This document shows, one piece after another, positions 27,601 through 35,985 of a DNA stretch of 64,000 nt. The position numbers were made by a program, and so were the translations under genes. The notes below the pieces were generated by a model. It worked only from the letters and a program-made list of their open reading frames with translations, was not told the origin of the DNA and did no database searches. This DNA comes from Branchiostoma floridae (lineage: Eukaryota > Chordata > Leptocardii > Amphioxiformes > Branchiostomatidae), in NCBI RefSeq assembly GCF_000003815.2, contig NC_049990.1, forward strand, positions 1,727,819 to 1,791,818. The letters run 5' to 3'. The first letter of the stretch is position 1; each line of letters opens with the position of its first letter.

Positions 27601-30600
27601 CACTCAAAATGTCAGGAAGTAAATCTCCAATGAAATGGCAGACTGCATACAGCATTAAATTTCTGCATGTATTTCCTGCAAGTGCTACAGATCAATAAAC
27701 TACAAAGTACATTGGAAACATACCTTGTATCTTGCAGCTGCATGGGACTTCTGAAAGAGAGAGAGGCCTCCAGAGAAAAGCAATTCAAGTGACTGTGTAG
27801 ATCTATCTTAGAGAATAAAAAATGGATATCTTACTGTGCCTCCAAAACTTCCAAGTGGGCGTGATGTCTGTAAGTCGAGCCGGTATGAACTGGATGTGAG
27901 GTCAGGTCGGCATGACGACACTGTGGAAGGGGAAGTCATGGGGGCAGATGAGACCCACAGATAGCAGGGCAGATAACAGTAGCGTGCCCTTATATGTTCC
28001 CATGGGTGAAGACTGTACTAGGAGTCTATAGCTCAGGAAGTCCTTGTAACTGAGTGTAACTTCTCTCAGATCAGCTGAATTGTGAACTAATCATGGCTGT
28101 TCAGAAGAAGTAGTATGGGTGTGGTTGAGAGTCCGGCAGATAGCAGGGAGCTTTAAAGTACATGTACCTTTATTCGAATTGCAACAGGTACAATACAATG
28201 TGGACACTATACTAGTAGGCTGGTAGCAGGAGTGTGCCCTTATCTGTTCCCATGTGTGAAGACTGTACTAGGAGTCTATAGCTCAGGAAGTCCTTGTAAC
28301 TGAGTGTAACTAATCTCAGATCAGCTGGTGGATCGTAAACTGGCTATCATGGCCGTTCAGGAAAAGTCACTGTATAGTCATGGATGCTGCTGAGAGTCCG
28401 ACAGATAGCAATTTTGGAACATACCCTTTTTGTTAAGGTTTTGTTTTCTGACTTCAAGTTTCCGGGGATAAATGATACTTCATAACCTTAAACACTTTCG
28501 TTAATTAGTGATGTCAGTCTGCTGATAGTCTGTATGGATCAGGAGGTCATGGGTTCGAATCCTGGTCTAGTGAGTTTGTGTTCAGGTTCGAATCTTGACT
28601 CTGGATCTAGAGTTAGATGGCTTGAATCCTAGTCAATGCAGTGAAGAGGTCATGGTTACTTTGAATCCTAGTATAGCAGTAGCAGTCTGGATGATGATGT
28701 TATGAGTTCCAATCCCTGTTTGCATGGCTTCTGTGTTCAGATTGTCATGTTACTGTTAGGTCAGAATCCCGCAGTGGAACAGCTGGGATCTATAGGCAGT
28801 CCTGGGTTCGAATCTTGATCTAGCAGTCTGAATTAGGAGGTCCCGAGTTCCAATCCTTCAGTCTGGTAGTCAGGATTAGGAAGTCATGGGTTCAAATCCC
28901 AGTCAACAGCATGATCTAAATCTTGCATGGTGGAAGCTGCTGGTGACCCAGTTCTTCAGAGAGGAAGTTCTGTCCTGTGTTTTTGGCAACCTTGAGCTTG
29001 GAAATGAACCGGTCACACATGTGTTCAATTTGTGGAGAGTTATAAGGGTTAACGTTCAACTTGTTACCTACCCTTTAGTCACCAAGACTTCAAACATGCA
29101 GTCCTTTGGATTTGTTTGTTTGTTTGTTTGTTTGTTTGTTTGTTTGTTTTATTGGGATCATCTCAGTTAGTGTAACAGTTACATATCATTTCACTAGTCT
29201 ACATAGAGTCTGTTAAGATTGTGATTGTGAACATTGTATAATACTTCTAAGTACCATACAATCTTTACAATCACAATTTTCATACCAACTGTAGAAACTA
29301 TTTGCGCTGCACCAAATGTATACAGTGTCACTTAATGTTTATCTTTAGTTTGCATGAAACAATGCCCTTCTTTTCACCCCACAGTAATGCATGCAAACTG
29401 TGGCATAGGTCAGACTTCCGGACCTACTGGAATCCTGACTTGTGATGTAGTTGCAGTTAACTTCTAGGGATTTTTGGTCATCAGATATTGTGGGTTCTGA
29501 TCTATAAGTATAAGTTTATTCTGTATGTTTAACCAGACACAATAATAAGACAGGCTGTACAAGCTATGGGAAATAGCATGAAGACCATTCCAAGCACATC
29601 TGGTTTGTAGAATATAAGGATATTTTATTGATAGGAGAATTCTTTCACGCAACCAATTTATAATCACTTTGCTTATGTTACAATGTCTCTCAGACCTTCC
29701 TCAGAGCTTCTCAGACTGGATTTCAGAAGCAGAACTCTGAGGAAGGTGTCTGATAGACATTGAAGCGTACGCAAAGTGAGTACAAATTGGTAACGTGTAA
29801 AAGAATCCTGTATCATGCAGACCCTCTCCTATAAGAGACATAAAGCAGGACGCACCTTTTAAGACCTTGTTGCTGTGTGAAATCTAGTTTATAGCTAAGC
29901 CTGGGAAATTCTGCTACCCTCTGCCTGCTTCAAATCAGTCAGGAAGTTCCTTGCACAGCTTGTAACCAACTTGACTCCTGTTTGTATTATACATTTCCCT
30001 TAGAGCACAGACTGCAGATCTATAACATGTGATGAGTTAAGGGGCTGGTTATGGGATGTACGGTAGATCGTGAAATATCTGCTGTGGTTTTATTTTCCTG
30101 TTTTTGCGGTGCCTTTCTGTGTGTCTTGTGATATCGAAAATAGTTGCTTCTGTGTTGAAGTATTGTTTTGACGAAAGACGTAAAACAATTAGCATATTGA
30201 ACCTCCTTTTTACTCATACCATGAAACTGATTCCCCCCTAAAATAACTAATTTCACGGTATACAGATGTAGGTCTAGAATGTGACCTGGTGTACAAATTG
30301 TGTCGAAGGTCAGACGTCCTGGCCTGTGGTATGGGCTCGTGGTTAGGGGATGGATATAACCATAGATGGATCAGACAGTCGTGGGTTCCAATCCTGCAGT
30401 CTGCAATGTGAGATAATCATGGTTATCTCCATGAAAATTGGAGATATTGTTTTGGGTGGGAAAAGAAAGGAAAGTGCTCACAGAAGAGCAAGTTTTCCAC
30501 TGGTTGACTGGTTGTGACAGAGAAGACAGGATGCTATATACAGTATTTACAGGTTCAATGTACCGGGGAAATTCCCCTAGCTCTTTACGACAAGCGCAAT

Positions 30601-33600
30601 GAACAGTGGACCATGGCTTAACATTTTTTCCTAAGGACTGCAACCCTTTACAACTAGCTGGAAACAAACTCACGGCTACTATAGTTCCAGAGTCAGGGCC
30701 ACTAAACCATTGGACTATGCATGCTACGTATGCTAGAGAACCATACAACTGACTTGACTTGGCCCAGCAGTACTGCCATGGTATGTGGTACAAATGGATG
30801 CTACAAATAGTGTAACACAGGAGGGATTTCAATTAGTCTCAGCTCATTAAGGCAGGATTAATTACCCGGCACTAATTAGCTGGAACATCGGAATCACATC
30901 AGATACAGGCAACAGTTGATTAAAATGTCATTTGGTTTGTAGGAGCTGAAATATACACAGCATTCCGGAAGAAGTATTGTATAAAGGCTATTAGTTTCCA
31001 CATTTTGCATATACTTTTTATTAGTAAGGGTTCAGTCAGGGTTTGTGTGTCATGATAGAAGTGGAAGAGAGTGTCGCATTTATTGGATTTTAATCAATAA
31101 TTATTAATCAACCAATCAAAGACTCAATCAATCAATCAATCTATTAGTTTGTTGATAAGAAATTAGAAATGTGTGGAGGCCAAGAGTTCAAGCAAAAACT
31201 GAAATATTATCAGATACATGATAATGTTTTTAATCGTCTAACTTGAAAATAATTGAGTTGAAAATGACTGTATTCCCTCCAGAGTGCACCAAGACAAAAG
31301 CCAGGTCATTAGGGTTTATTTTCATTATTCAATTTAAAGGTTTTCCAATCAAGCATATTTTGTCAAGTTGGAGCGCAAACAAACCAAATTTATGTGCCCA
31401 GTAGATGCTTTGTATGTGCCGTGCCGTACTTACTCAGTTCTGTAGTCTGTATACTTGAACTTGACAAATATCAGGCAGTTTCAGAATTACGACAAAGCAG
31501 TGCGCCAGTTGTCATGCACCATGTCCCTCTGTTTGCCAAATTAAGAAATCACAAACTAATCACAAAATCTCTTTTTAAATTGCCACATTAATTCGTCAGA
31601 AGGTAATTTAATTAAGGGAAGCACTCAGGGGTATAAGACTAATTATGCTAGCTGTTAAATAGTAATGTGCAAACAATCGAGCTGAAACTTTGCAACATTT
31701 ATTTTGTGGTATTGATATATGTGCAGTTCCTATTGTACATTGTGTACATGAGTCTGTATTATGCTGTCATTTCTGGTGAGTGTGTATGATATGTATAAAA
31801 ATTTGAATAAAAATCCTGGCTTGTTTTTCTAGTGAACAGTGAACAGATAAGCATTACAGCTGAATTGTTGCAAGAGAAAACAGGAAAAAAACTGCAACGA
31901 CTACTTTCAAGTTATAACAATCGAATCTCTTACTTTAGTTATACATTGTACTCAATTTTGACATCTTTGTCCCCAGTTTGCAGCAGACTATCCAAAGAAG
32001 AAGCTGACAAAAATCATTGACACAAGAGAAGACATGGGAAACTACAGTGACTTCTTAAATATTTCCTTACCTTGCTGACATACCTTGTGTCTTATTTTCC
32101 CCAGTTTGCGGCAGAGTATGCAGAAAAGAAGCTGACAGAAGTCTTAGAACAGAGGTTGACGCGAGAAGACGCAGCAAAGAACCACGAGGACCATTTCACC
32201 ATCCTCACAGACGAGATTCTGTCGGTGGACAAGAAATTGGTCACAGCAGCAAAAACACAGAACGACGTAGCTGGTAAGGACATCAGGCCACACCGATTTA
32301 ATTTCTTGGTTCATGGATTTTTTGATAAAAAATATGGAGCGAGAGGGCGAAATAAAAATAAAAATAAAAATTGTAAAATGGTTGGGGTAAAGGTAACGGC
32401 TAATCCAAAACATAAAGAAAAAAAGTTTTCAGCTTGAAAAAAAAACAAAAACACTATTTCTGTACAGTAATAGCACCTGTACCCACACTTTAAGGAGCTT
32501 ATAATATAAAGGCCAATTTGCTACACCAGAAAGTTGGTGAATGGTTTCATTAATGGTGAAAATTTGCTGAGTGGTAATTTTTATCTTTATTTTTTTTCCC
32601 ATAAAATTGGAGCGAGCGAATCCGTGAACCAAGAAATTAAATCGGTGTGGCCTCAGATTCTGTTTTTGTAAGGGCCACACTCGATTGCATTTCCTAAGCT
32701 TGGCTCTCACGATTTCTCATACTTGCAGCAAGCATTAAAAGTCAGGGCTGGGAGAAAAACTTGAATCTGGGTGGCCAGTGGAGTCACATACAGTCATGTA
32801 GCTTTCAATTAGAATTTTTATTCAGCCTGCTTTCTATTGATTCAGAAGTAAAAACACTGCTTGTCATATCTAATGAAGGATAAATGAATCTATTATGCAC
32901 AAAATTAACGTTTGGCATAGAAAGACAAGACTTTAGTGTCCTTATGGATTTCACTTTACTTTGTTCAACTCTATTGTGATCTATCACTCGAGTTTGGGCT
33001 AGCCAAAAAAAAATTACAAAACTATGAAAAAAAGATAATCCCTACGTACCTACCGACCCTACTTTTTTCAGGACTGAAACAGGAAACACAATATTTTTTC
33101 CCCATATAGGCCTACATTCCGCACAATTCAGCCCCTGGCTGCAAAGAGAGAGTAGTTGGCCCACCCAATAAAACCAGATTCATTGGTTTTCCTCCCAGCC
33201 CTCTGTCTTTATCTTGACCTCTTGATAGATCATTTTACCATAAGTATCTGAGAACCATGTAAATGAACTGATAGAGCCTAAAACTGGAAATGAGTTTGCC
33301 AGACACAGTATTATGACATATGGGTAATGGCTCCGTGAGGGAAGTTCAGTGTACGGAAGTCATAATGGAAAGTTTAGCTGAGCCATCAATAATGTAACGT
33401 GGGTTAGCAAAGGAAGCACAGGAAATGAAAGGATTTGGTAAAGCTTACTTGCATGTAACTATTGTAAGCATTATGTATAGTCTGTGTATTTTTGATAGGG
33501 GTAGTATCAATTGCAGGCATACATGTACATGCACAGCAGAACACATTTGTTGATTTTATGAATTATACTTTAACATAGATTTTGAACATGGATTAATTTG

Positions 33601-34481
33601 CTCAGTAGGGGACCAAACAATGCTCTTCATATGTTGGTGCAGTAAGTATAGCACATCATGCACGTTATGTTGGTGTAGTTGTAAGTATAGCACAATGCTC
33701 AAATAAGTTTGAAGCTGCTACAAAAGAAGACTGTTAAACATGTTAATATATTATGTTTTATAATATTTCAAAATATGTCATGAAACTGCCTGCCCAATGC
33801 CCCAAAAGCATTGAAAAGTATTCTGTCAGATAGCTAGGGTGTAATCCCACATTAGATTGGGTTTTTCAGATTATCTTTAGGTAAAAATGTTCAAAACTTT
33901 ATAGTTTTTTCAGTTTAAAAGATTCTAAATGTTTGTAACTGTTTCCCTCTCCAGGCACGACAGCATTGGTGGCGTTGTTAGAAGACAACCAGCTGACCGT
34001 CGCGAACGTCGGGGACTCGCGAGGCGTCATCTGCGACGCGGAGGGTCGGGCGATCCCGCTCTCGTTCGACCACAAACCGCAGATCCTAAAGGAGCGCAAG
34101 AGGATAAAGAAGGCGGGGGGGTTCATTAGTTATAACGGGGTGTGGAGGGTGCAGGGAGTGCTGGCGACCTCGCGTGCCTTAGGGGACTATCCGTTGAAAG
34201 ACAGGAGTTACATCGTCGCAGACCCGGACATTCTGTCGTTCGACTTGAGGGACATCAGGCCGCAGTTCATGATCCTCGCCACTGATGGATTGTGGGATGC
34301 GTTTAGCAACGAGGAGGCGGTGGATTTTATTAAGGAGCGACTCGACGAGCCGCACTTTGGCGCGAAGAGTATCACGTTACAGGCGTTCTACCGAGGCTCG
34401 CTGGATAATATTACGGTTATGGTGGTGAACTTTCGCGCAAAGAGGGGGAACAAAAACGGTTTCAGGGAGACGTCGGTGTAG
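7936..34481 (+). CDS. PPM1L: PPM1L orthologue, membrane-anchored PP2C Ser/Thr phosphatase
   Basis: Four exons: 7936-8279, 9229-9301, 32105-32273 and 33955-34481. They join in frame with GT-AG sites (phases 2, 0, 1) to give 370 aa; human PPM1L has about 360. Residues about 18-34 form one hydrophobic helix after the 'LLFRPE' stretch, as in the vertebrate protein, which is anchored in the ER membrane. The catalytic domain carries the PP2C motifs in order: QGRREHMEDR (exon 1/2 junction), EIFDGHGG, VANVGDSRGV, DHKP, ATDGLWD and DNITVMVV, so both metal-binding aspartate sites are intact. In mammals PPM1L (PP2C-epsilon) dephosphorylates TAK1, ASK1 and the ceramide transporter CERT; this activity is inferred here from orthology. 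Exon 4 is much GC-richer than its flanks. Intron 2 (22.8 kb) contains an antisense LRR gene. A partial copy of exon 3 sits just upstream of it, and a MITE begins 13 bp after its donor. Confidence 0.95.
8280..9228 (+). other. PPM1L intron 1
   Basis: 949-bp intron with donor GTACGT and acceptor TTTCTGCAG. AT-rich, with a short CATT run before the acceptor. No other feature seen. Confidence 0.8.
9404..9680. repeat. Two-copy tandem duplication in PPM1L intron 2
   Basis: Two copies of about 138 bp share 'gatttgttcag', 'ctgtttccag', 'cacagtccaac' and 'cagcaggcacccctgagtta'. They are diverged by point changes and small indels. No coding content. Confidence 0.6.
9780..11008. other. Intronic sequence with a single copy of the 35.7-kb array unit
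   Basis: At about 9800-9866 lies one copy of the unit 'gctggtgtgttacgccgaa...cggttataccggc' followed by GATACA repeats; the same unit is tandemly arrayed at 35664-35985. The remainder (PPM1L intron 2) shows nothing else I can name. Confidence 0.5.
11009..11204. mobile_element. CGCGGTGG-type foldback MITE, copy 1
   Basis: Terminal inverted repeats TACTGTAAATGCA / TGCATTACAGTA frame a palindromic interior with paired GTGGTGGTTTTAA and ACCACCGCGAAC motifs. Related copies lie at 18761-18972 and 63233-63444, all about 200 bp. TA at the outer ends fits a TA-targeting superfamily. No coding sequence. Confidence 0.75.
11224..11734. repeat. 39-bp minisatellite, about 13 units
   Basis: A 39-bp unit (core CCACCAGGCCTTCCTACGGG plus GGTGCGGGGATCGTAGCCT) repeats about 13 times with very few differences. 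Because 39 is divisible by 3, the minus strand shows a 13-residue periodic frame (YDPRTPVGRPGGG). A 1-bp insertion near 11540 breaks that frame, and no splice sites flank it. The very low divergence implies recent expansion or homogenisation. Confidence 0.9.
12240..12785. repeat. Degenerate tandem repeats enclosing a (CA)n microsatellite
   Basis: Units containing 'tcaggcctagcccctattacatcacaccc', 'catgtgctatgtgttcag' and 'cctgaaacacaccattttttt' recur about four times. Between two of them lies a (CA)n run of about 80 bp at 12584-12664, interrupted once by GTAC. Open frames across it are repeat artefacts. Confidence 0.8.
13020..13135 (-). repeat. tRNA-derived SINE-like fragment
   Basis: Read on the minus strand, about 13135 to 13070 gives 'gtggcgcaacggttagagcg' followed by a 'cctgggtttgatac' B-box-like stretch, in the order and spacing of a tRNA-derived Pol III head. 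It does not fold as a complete tRNA by eye, so I call a SINE remnant rather than a tRNA gene. Confidence 0.45.
13380..13553. mobile_element. pogo/Tigger-like MITE, copy A
   Basis: 174-bp element bounded by TA on each side. Its inverted termini read CAGTGGAAGCC...TTAATTGCAC, with a mirrored GTGCAATTAAGCGGCTTCCACTG end. The CAGT start, TA duplication and TTAATTGCAC motif resemble pogo/Tigger-type termini (inference). Four more copies lie at 20096-20269, 24133-24306, 53398-53565 and 59754-59928. Confidence 0.8.
13790..14560. repeat. Three-copy tandem duplication
   Basis: Three diverged copies of a unit of about 250 bp share 'ttccatttcctttctgaaata', 'aaaaacagaacaaaaagctat', 'aagtacaattccac' and 'catagaaaagtgcttgtcgt'. 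Non-coding, in PPM1L intron 2. Confidence 0.65.
14921..15244. mobile_element. Interspersed element with CAG-NNN-CAAAATAC termini, copy 1
   Basis: Left end CAGCGTGCAAAATAC and right end GTATTTTGTACTCTG are inverted relatives. The interior is rich in 'gtgcaac' motifs in both orientations. A second copy at 43331-43590 shares the order of motifs. CAG ends hint at hAT, but I find no clean 8-bp duplication, so superfamily is uncertain. Confidence 0.6.
15574..15652. repeat. Perfect 32-bp hairpin
   Basis: Arms at 15574-15605 and 15621-15652 are exact reverse complements (GAATAAAGAGACTC... and mirror) around a 15-nt loop. The loop itself contains GAATAAA. No target duplication identified. Confidence 0.9.
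16067..16297 (+). pseudogene. Candidate exon or retro-fragment ending in poly(A)
   Basis: An open frame of 70 codons has protein-like composition in its second half (VKSTLLKLDVSDLERRD, then a hydrophobic VIAIYGPLFITMMV). It stops at 16279 and is followed directly by a run of 18 A. The A-run after a frame end suggests a retrocopied 3' fragment. It could also be a terminal exon of a gene in the PPM1L intron. I do not recognise the family. Confidence 0.3.
16904..17113. mobile_element. Foldback MITE with 22-bp terminal inverted repeats
   Basis: Ends TAATGCTAGTTCACCTTTAT and mirror ATAAAGGTGAACTAGCGTTA differ at one base. The interior is also roughly palindromic (GGGGATATCAAG against GATATCCCTGG; TTTCAAACTG against TTTGAAAC). 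TAA/TTA at the borders may be a 3-bp Harbinger-type target duplication. No coding sequence. Confidence 0.65.
17114..18100. other. Intronic sequence, PPM1L intron 2
   Basis: No gene, splice-competent exon or clear repeat structure recognised, apart from faint similarity of 17140-17290 to 16560-16740 (shared 'taatagaagtactttaacact'). Confidence 0.35.
18101..18383. mobile_element. AGGCC...TGTTTCCTGTTTC MITE family, copy 1
   Basis: Left end GGCCTAGGGAAAAAATGTTG and 'tgtttcctgtttc' are mirrored at the right by 'gaaaacacacctttttt' and ATGCCT. Interior landmarks 'tctaatgaa', 'ataaagtttggcatt' and 'catttcag' recur in the copies at 22869-23254 and 32740-33113 and the fragment at 60515-60670. Non-coding. 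Confidence 0.6.
18761..18972. mobile_element. CGCGGTGG-type foldback MITE, copy 2
   Basis: 212-bp element with inverted ends TACTGTAAATGCA / TGCATTTACAGTA and internal paired ATTTCGCGGTAG and CCACCGCGAAAG motifs. It is the best-preserved pair with 63233-63444. Confidence 0.8.
19190..20075. repeat. Three-copy tandem duplication
   Basis: Units of about 300 bp share 'ggaagtttaccaagaat', 'gagggccatggtt', 'ggtatttttgtgtgaagttgag' and 'aaaatgtgaacattttgtgat'. Copies begin near 19200, 19560 and 19865. Non-coding. Confidence 0.65.
20096..20269. mobile_element. pogo/Tigger-like MITE, copy B
   Basis: 174 bp, flanked by TA. The termini are CAGCAGAAGCCGCTTAATTG and its mirror ending CTTCTACTG. Orientation is opposite to copy A. 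Same length and interior as the other family members. Confidence 0.8.
20826..22380. repeat. Tandem satellite-like array interrupted by an insertion
   Basis: Units of roughly 150-200 bp repeat landmarks 'atctcagctggtccctaag', 'gaaagagggctgtataaag', 'gaatgaaaggcattcatttt' and 'catgaatgtggca'. About six diverged units are visible. Between two of them the element at 21180-21809 is inserted. Confidence 0.7.
21180..21809. mobile_element. Foldback element with TGCGCGTTAAAA terminal repeats
   Basis: The left end carries four tandem units of TGCGCGTTAAAA (about 21197-21257). The right end carries inverted TTTTTAACGCGCAGA units (about 21740-21790). Terminal blocks CAGTATGGGTTGGGATTTTG and the mirror of CAAAACCCGTTCCCCACAG-like sequence are similar. 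Comparison with a later satellite unit ('ggcacagcataagtcttgg') locates the insertion and suggests a TA target. No transposase; superfamily unknown. Confidence 0.6.
22869..23254. mobile_element. AGGCC...TGTTTCCTGTTTC MITE family, copy 2
   Basis: The left end AGGCCAAGGAAAT with 'gttgtgtttcctgtttc' mirrors the right end 'gaaacaagaaacacaatatttt' plus AAGGCCT. This 386-bp copy is the longest of the four family members in the window. Non-coding. Confidence 0.65.
23792..23797 (-). terminator. Poly(A) signal of the LRR gene
   Basis: TTTATT on the plus strand reads AATAAA on the minus strand, 39 nt beyond the LRR gene's stop codon. This implies a very short 3' UTR. Confidence 0.55.
23836..27444 (-). 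CDS. Leucine-rich-repeat type I transmembrane protein, nested in PPM1L intron 2
   Basis: Coding exons 27236-27444, 24617-26681 and 23836-24090 join in frame (phases 2 and 0) to give 842 aa. The first about 21 residues are a signal peptide (LLLLLVVLKEACA). A cysteine LRRNT cap (CEGDCSSACTC) is followed by about 11 LRRs of the LxxLxLxxNxI type and an LRRCT cap (NPWHCDCDMAPF). A single transmembrane helix follows (VLGIFFVILIILAIVLVV), with a basic stop-transfer RRRRRAR. The cytoplasmic tail of about 400 residues is Pro/Ser/Arg-rich with many PPPP and RPPPP motifs, likely SH3 or EVH1 ligands. The last exon is read in the frame giving Pro/Ser/Thr-rich sequence, which continues the tail's composition; the alternative frame (23823-24104) requires a phase the upstream donor does not supply. 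Ligand and role are unknown; amphioxus has many LRR receptors. An extra 5' UTR exon is likely at 27724-27750. Confidence 0.85.
24133..24306. mobile_element. pogo/Tigger-like MITE, copy C
   Basis: 174 bp, TA-flanked, with ends CAGTAGAAGCAAGTTAATTG and CTTCTACTG. It lies in the last intron of the LRR gene (24091-24616), hence also inside PPM1L intron 2. Same orientation as copy A. Confidence 0.8.
27066..27172 (-). pseudogene. Partial copy of LRR gene exon 1 in its own intron 1
   Basis: Minus-strand reading gives a close variant of the 3' half of exon 1, from CYGKNLRN through TMTTFRLQEN to GQRDFS. The donor is destroyed: AAG|GTAC in the real exon corresponds to CACAGTAGC here, giving an in-frame stop. 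A local duplication of an exon edge, not a functional exon. Confidence 0.8.
27449..27750 (-). promoter_or_regulatory. 5' UTR intron and candidate non-coding exon of the LRR gene
   Basis: An acceptor (TTTCTTAG|ACATAATGG) lies five bases before the start codon. Upstream, 27724-27750 is bounded by TCTCTTTCAG| and |GTATGT, a plausible 27-nt non-coding exon. The promoter must lie further upstream and is not resolved. Confidence 0.45.
27970..28410. repeat. Two-copy tandem duplication upstream of the LRR gene
   Basis: Two copies of about 200 bp, starting near 27970 and 28215, share 'gaagactgtactaggagtct', 'atagctcaggaagtccttgt' and 'gagtccg-cagatagca'. They lie just upstream of the LRR gene, so they could carry its promoter, but no motif proves that. 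Confidence 0.6.
28540..28910. repeat. Cluster of tRNA T-arm-like motifs
   Basis: Units around 'aggaggtcatgggttcgaatcc' recur at about 28545, 28583, 28800, 28835 and 28880. GGTTCGAATCC is the Pol III B-box/T-loop core. No matching acceptor stems are seen, so this is a degraded SINE-type cluster rather than tRNA genes. Confidence 0.5.
29111..29150. repeat. (GTTT)n microsatellite
   Basis: About ten consecutive TTTG units, in PPM1L intron 2. Confidence 0.9.
29151..31970. other. Intronic sequence, PPM1L intron 2
   Basis: No coding exon recognised. A tRNA-like/SINE tail ('tcgtgggttccaatcctgcag') lies near 30380, and an inverted pair 'agattgtgattgtga' / 'caatcacaatttt' at about 29216 and 29266 forms a loose hairpin. 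The remainder is AT-rich. Confidence 0.4.
31977..32078 (+). pseudogene. Partial copy of PPM1L exon 3 with its own acceptor
   Basis: After a good acceptor (TTGTCCCCAG|) the frame begins FAADYPKKKLTKI, a diverged version of the true exon 3 start FAAEYAEKKLTEV 128 bp downstream. It then runs into a TGA at about 32076 with no donor. Use of this acceptor would truncate the phosphatase before its catalytic core is complete. Most likely inert, but it competes with the true site. Confidence 0.75.
32286..32652. mobile_element. PIF/Harbinger-like MITE, copy 1
   Basis: Inverted termini of about 35 bp begin GGCCACACCGATTTAATTTC, and the element is flanked by TCA on both sides (32283-32285, 32653-32655). 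A 3-bp duplication with long inverted ends suggests PIF/Harbinger. The element starts 13 bp after the PPM1L exon 3 boundary. Copy 2 lies at 37204-37652, in the opposite orientation. Confidence 0.8.
32740..33113. mobile_element. AGGCC...TGTTTCCTGTTTC MITE family, copy 3
   Basis: Shares 'gtaaaaacactgcttgtc', 'tctaatgaaggataaatg' and 'gaaacaggaaacacaatatt' with the copy at 22869-23254 and ends ATAGGCCT. The left edge differs ('gctgggagaaaaacttgaatc', also at 58300) and may belong to a neighbouring repeat. Confidence 0.55.
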
Positions 34482-35660
34482 GGGAGGGGGTTACTATGTC
34501 TGTAAATAACTTCATAATCATAGCATCATTCATTAGCTGTGGTACACTGTTGGCTCAATATTTTTGTTTGCATGTAGTTGGCCCTGCTTGAATCCATTTT
34601 GTCTCAAAATTTATTGTTTTCATAGATTTTGAACGAGCTCGCTGATTGGCCCAATTTGCCAAAGCCCTCTTTCGGAAGGGCATTCTGTCATCATCAACAT
34701 GGCCGACGCGAAAGCGGATGCTCGGACCCACTCGTAGTTAGCAAGCAAAAAATTGAGCTAGCAGTGACTGTGGAGGATGGTACCAGGGCTATAGCATCAT
34801 TGGAGAATGAAATTCTTCATACAAAACCAAACCCTACATGTAAGTTTCATCTAGTCAGTCATTTTATCTACCACAATGATCATGAGCACCTAAAGACAAG
34901 CCTTAGGGTTATATCTAAAATTTCTTTCTCTTAAAGGGTTGTCTCCCAACTCTAAAACTTGAGGAGACTGGAGACAAAACTGTTTTCCAACATTACTTGC
35001 GTTTCGGAACTTTGGAATCTTTTTCCAAACTGTTTAAATCAAAGGAAACTTTTACTTCTTGTGTCCCATTTTGTTCTGTTCTTTTTTGCGAAGAATAGAC
35101 TTTTTTTAGATCACAATTAACTTGGCATTTAATGATTGAATGAGATCATTGAATGAGTAATTTTGTAATATTAATCTGGTTATTGTAATCAGTGCCTGTC
35201 ATATTGCAATCTCGACTGAAAGAGTTAAAAAGGGTGATTCAGGTCATCGTTGCACATAAACTATTATGTAAAGTTGATGTGAATAATATTTCATGTCATT
35301 GTATAACCTGTACATTACAGCTAAATCTAACTACCACATCTGCAGTATAGTCTACTGCTCGTTATGTTAAAGTTTTATTATAATTTAGTAGTAAAGTCAC
35401 TATTTATGTGGAAAGTAATCTCGTCTAAAAGGGCTGTCATATTAAAAAGGAGATATGGTACCGTTGGTGAATGTTGGAAGAAGTGAAAATATTGTGAAGG
35501 AATATTGTGATAGGTTGCAAAAGGAATGTATCTTATAGGTGAGACGTATGGAAAGACTGTGCTACGATCTTGGTGACTGGAGTAGGGATACTGGGTAGTG
35601 TGATATTGGTTTAGGTGTGACGGGTTGTTCAGTGTAACATAGCCAGCTGCTGCCGCGCCA
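34482..35660. other. Intergenic; candidate orphan first exon at 34640-34845
   Basis: A short GC-richer patch carries inverted CCAAT (GATTGG, 34644) and AACATGGCCGACGCG, a strong start context, at 34698. That frame closes after 12 codons. The stretch ends in a good donor (CTACAT|GTAAGT at about 34840). It could be a non-coding first exon of an unseen plus-strand transcript. PPM1L 3' UTR must lie at the left of this interval. Confidence 0.3.
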
Positions 35661-35663
35661 TGT

Positions 35664-35985
35664 GCCTGCGGAAGCTGGTTTGTTACGCCGAAGAGCGGTT
35701 ATACCGGCTATACAGATACAGAAGCTGGTGTGTTAAGCCGAAGGGCGGTTATACAGGCTGCATAGATACAGATACAGAAGCTGGTGTGTTACGCCGAAAG
35801 GCGGTTATACCGGCTATATAGATACAGATACAGAAGCTGGTGTGTTACGCCGAAAGGCGGTTATACCGGCTATATAGATACAGATACAGAAGCTGGTGTG
35901 TTACGCCGAAAGGCGGTTATACCGGCTATGTACTAGATACAAAAGCTGGTGTGTTACACTGAAGAGCCATTATACGGGCTGAACA
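35664..35985. repeat. Tandem array, about six units of ~55 bp
   Basis: Units read 'gaagctggtgtgttacgccg' then AAAGGCGGTTATACCGGC and a GATACA spacer. Internal dyads (GCCGAAAGGCGG; ATACCGGCTATA) are conserved. The first and last units are the most diverged, the usual pattern for an array expanding by unequal crossover. A lone unit is at 9800-9866. Confidence 0.85.

Noticed and set aside
31977-32078. Functional alternative PPM1L exon
   Set aside because: It has an acceptor but ends in a stop with no donor; it resembles only the first 25 codons of exon 3.
35664-35985. CRISPR-like array
   Set aside because: Adjacent units are contiguous without unique spacers and the genome is plainly animal.
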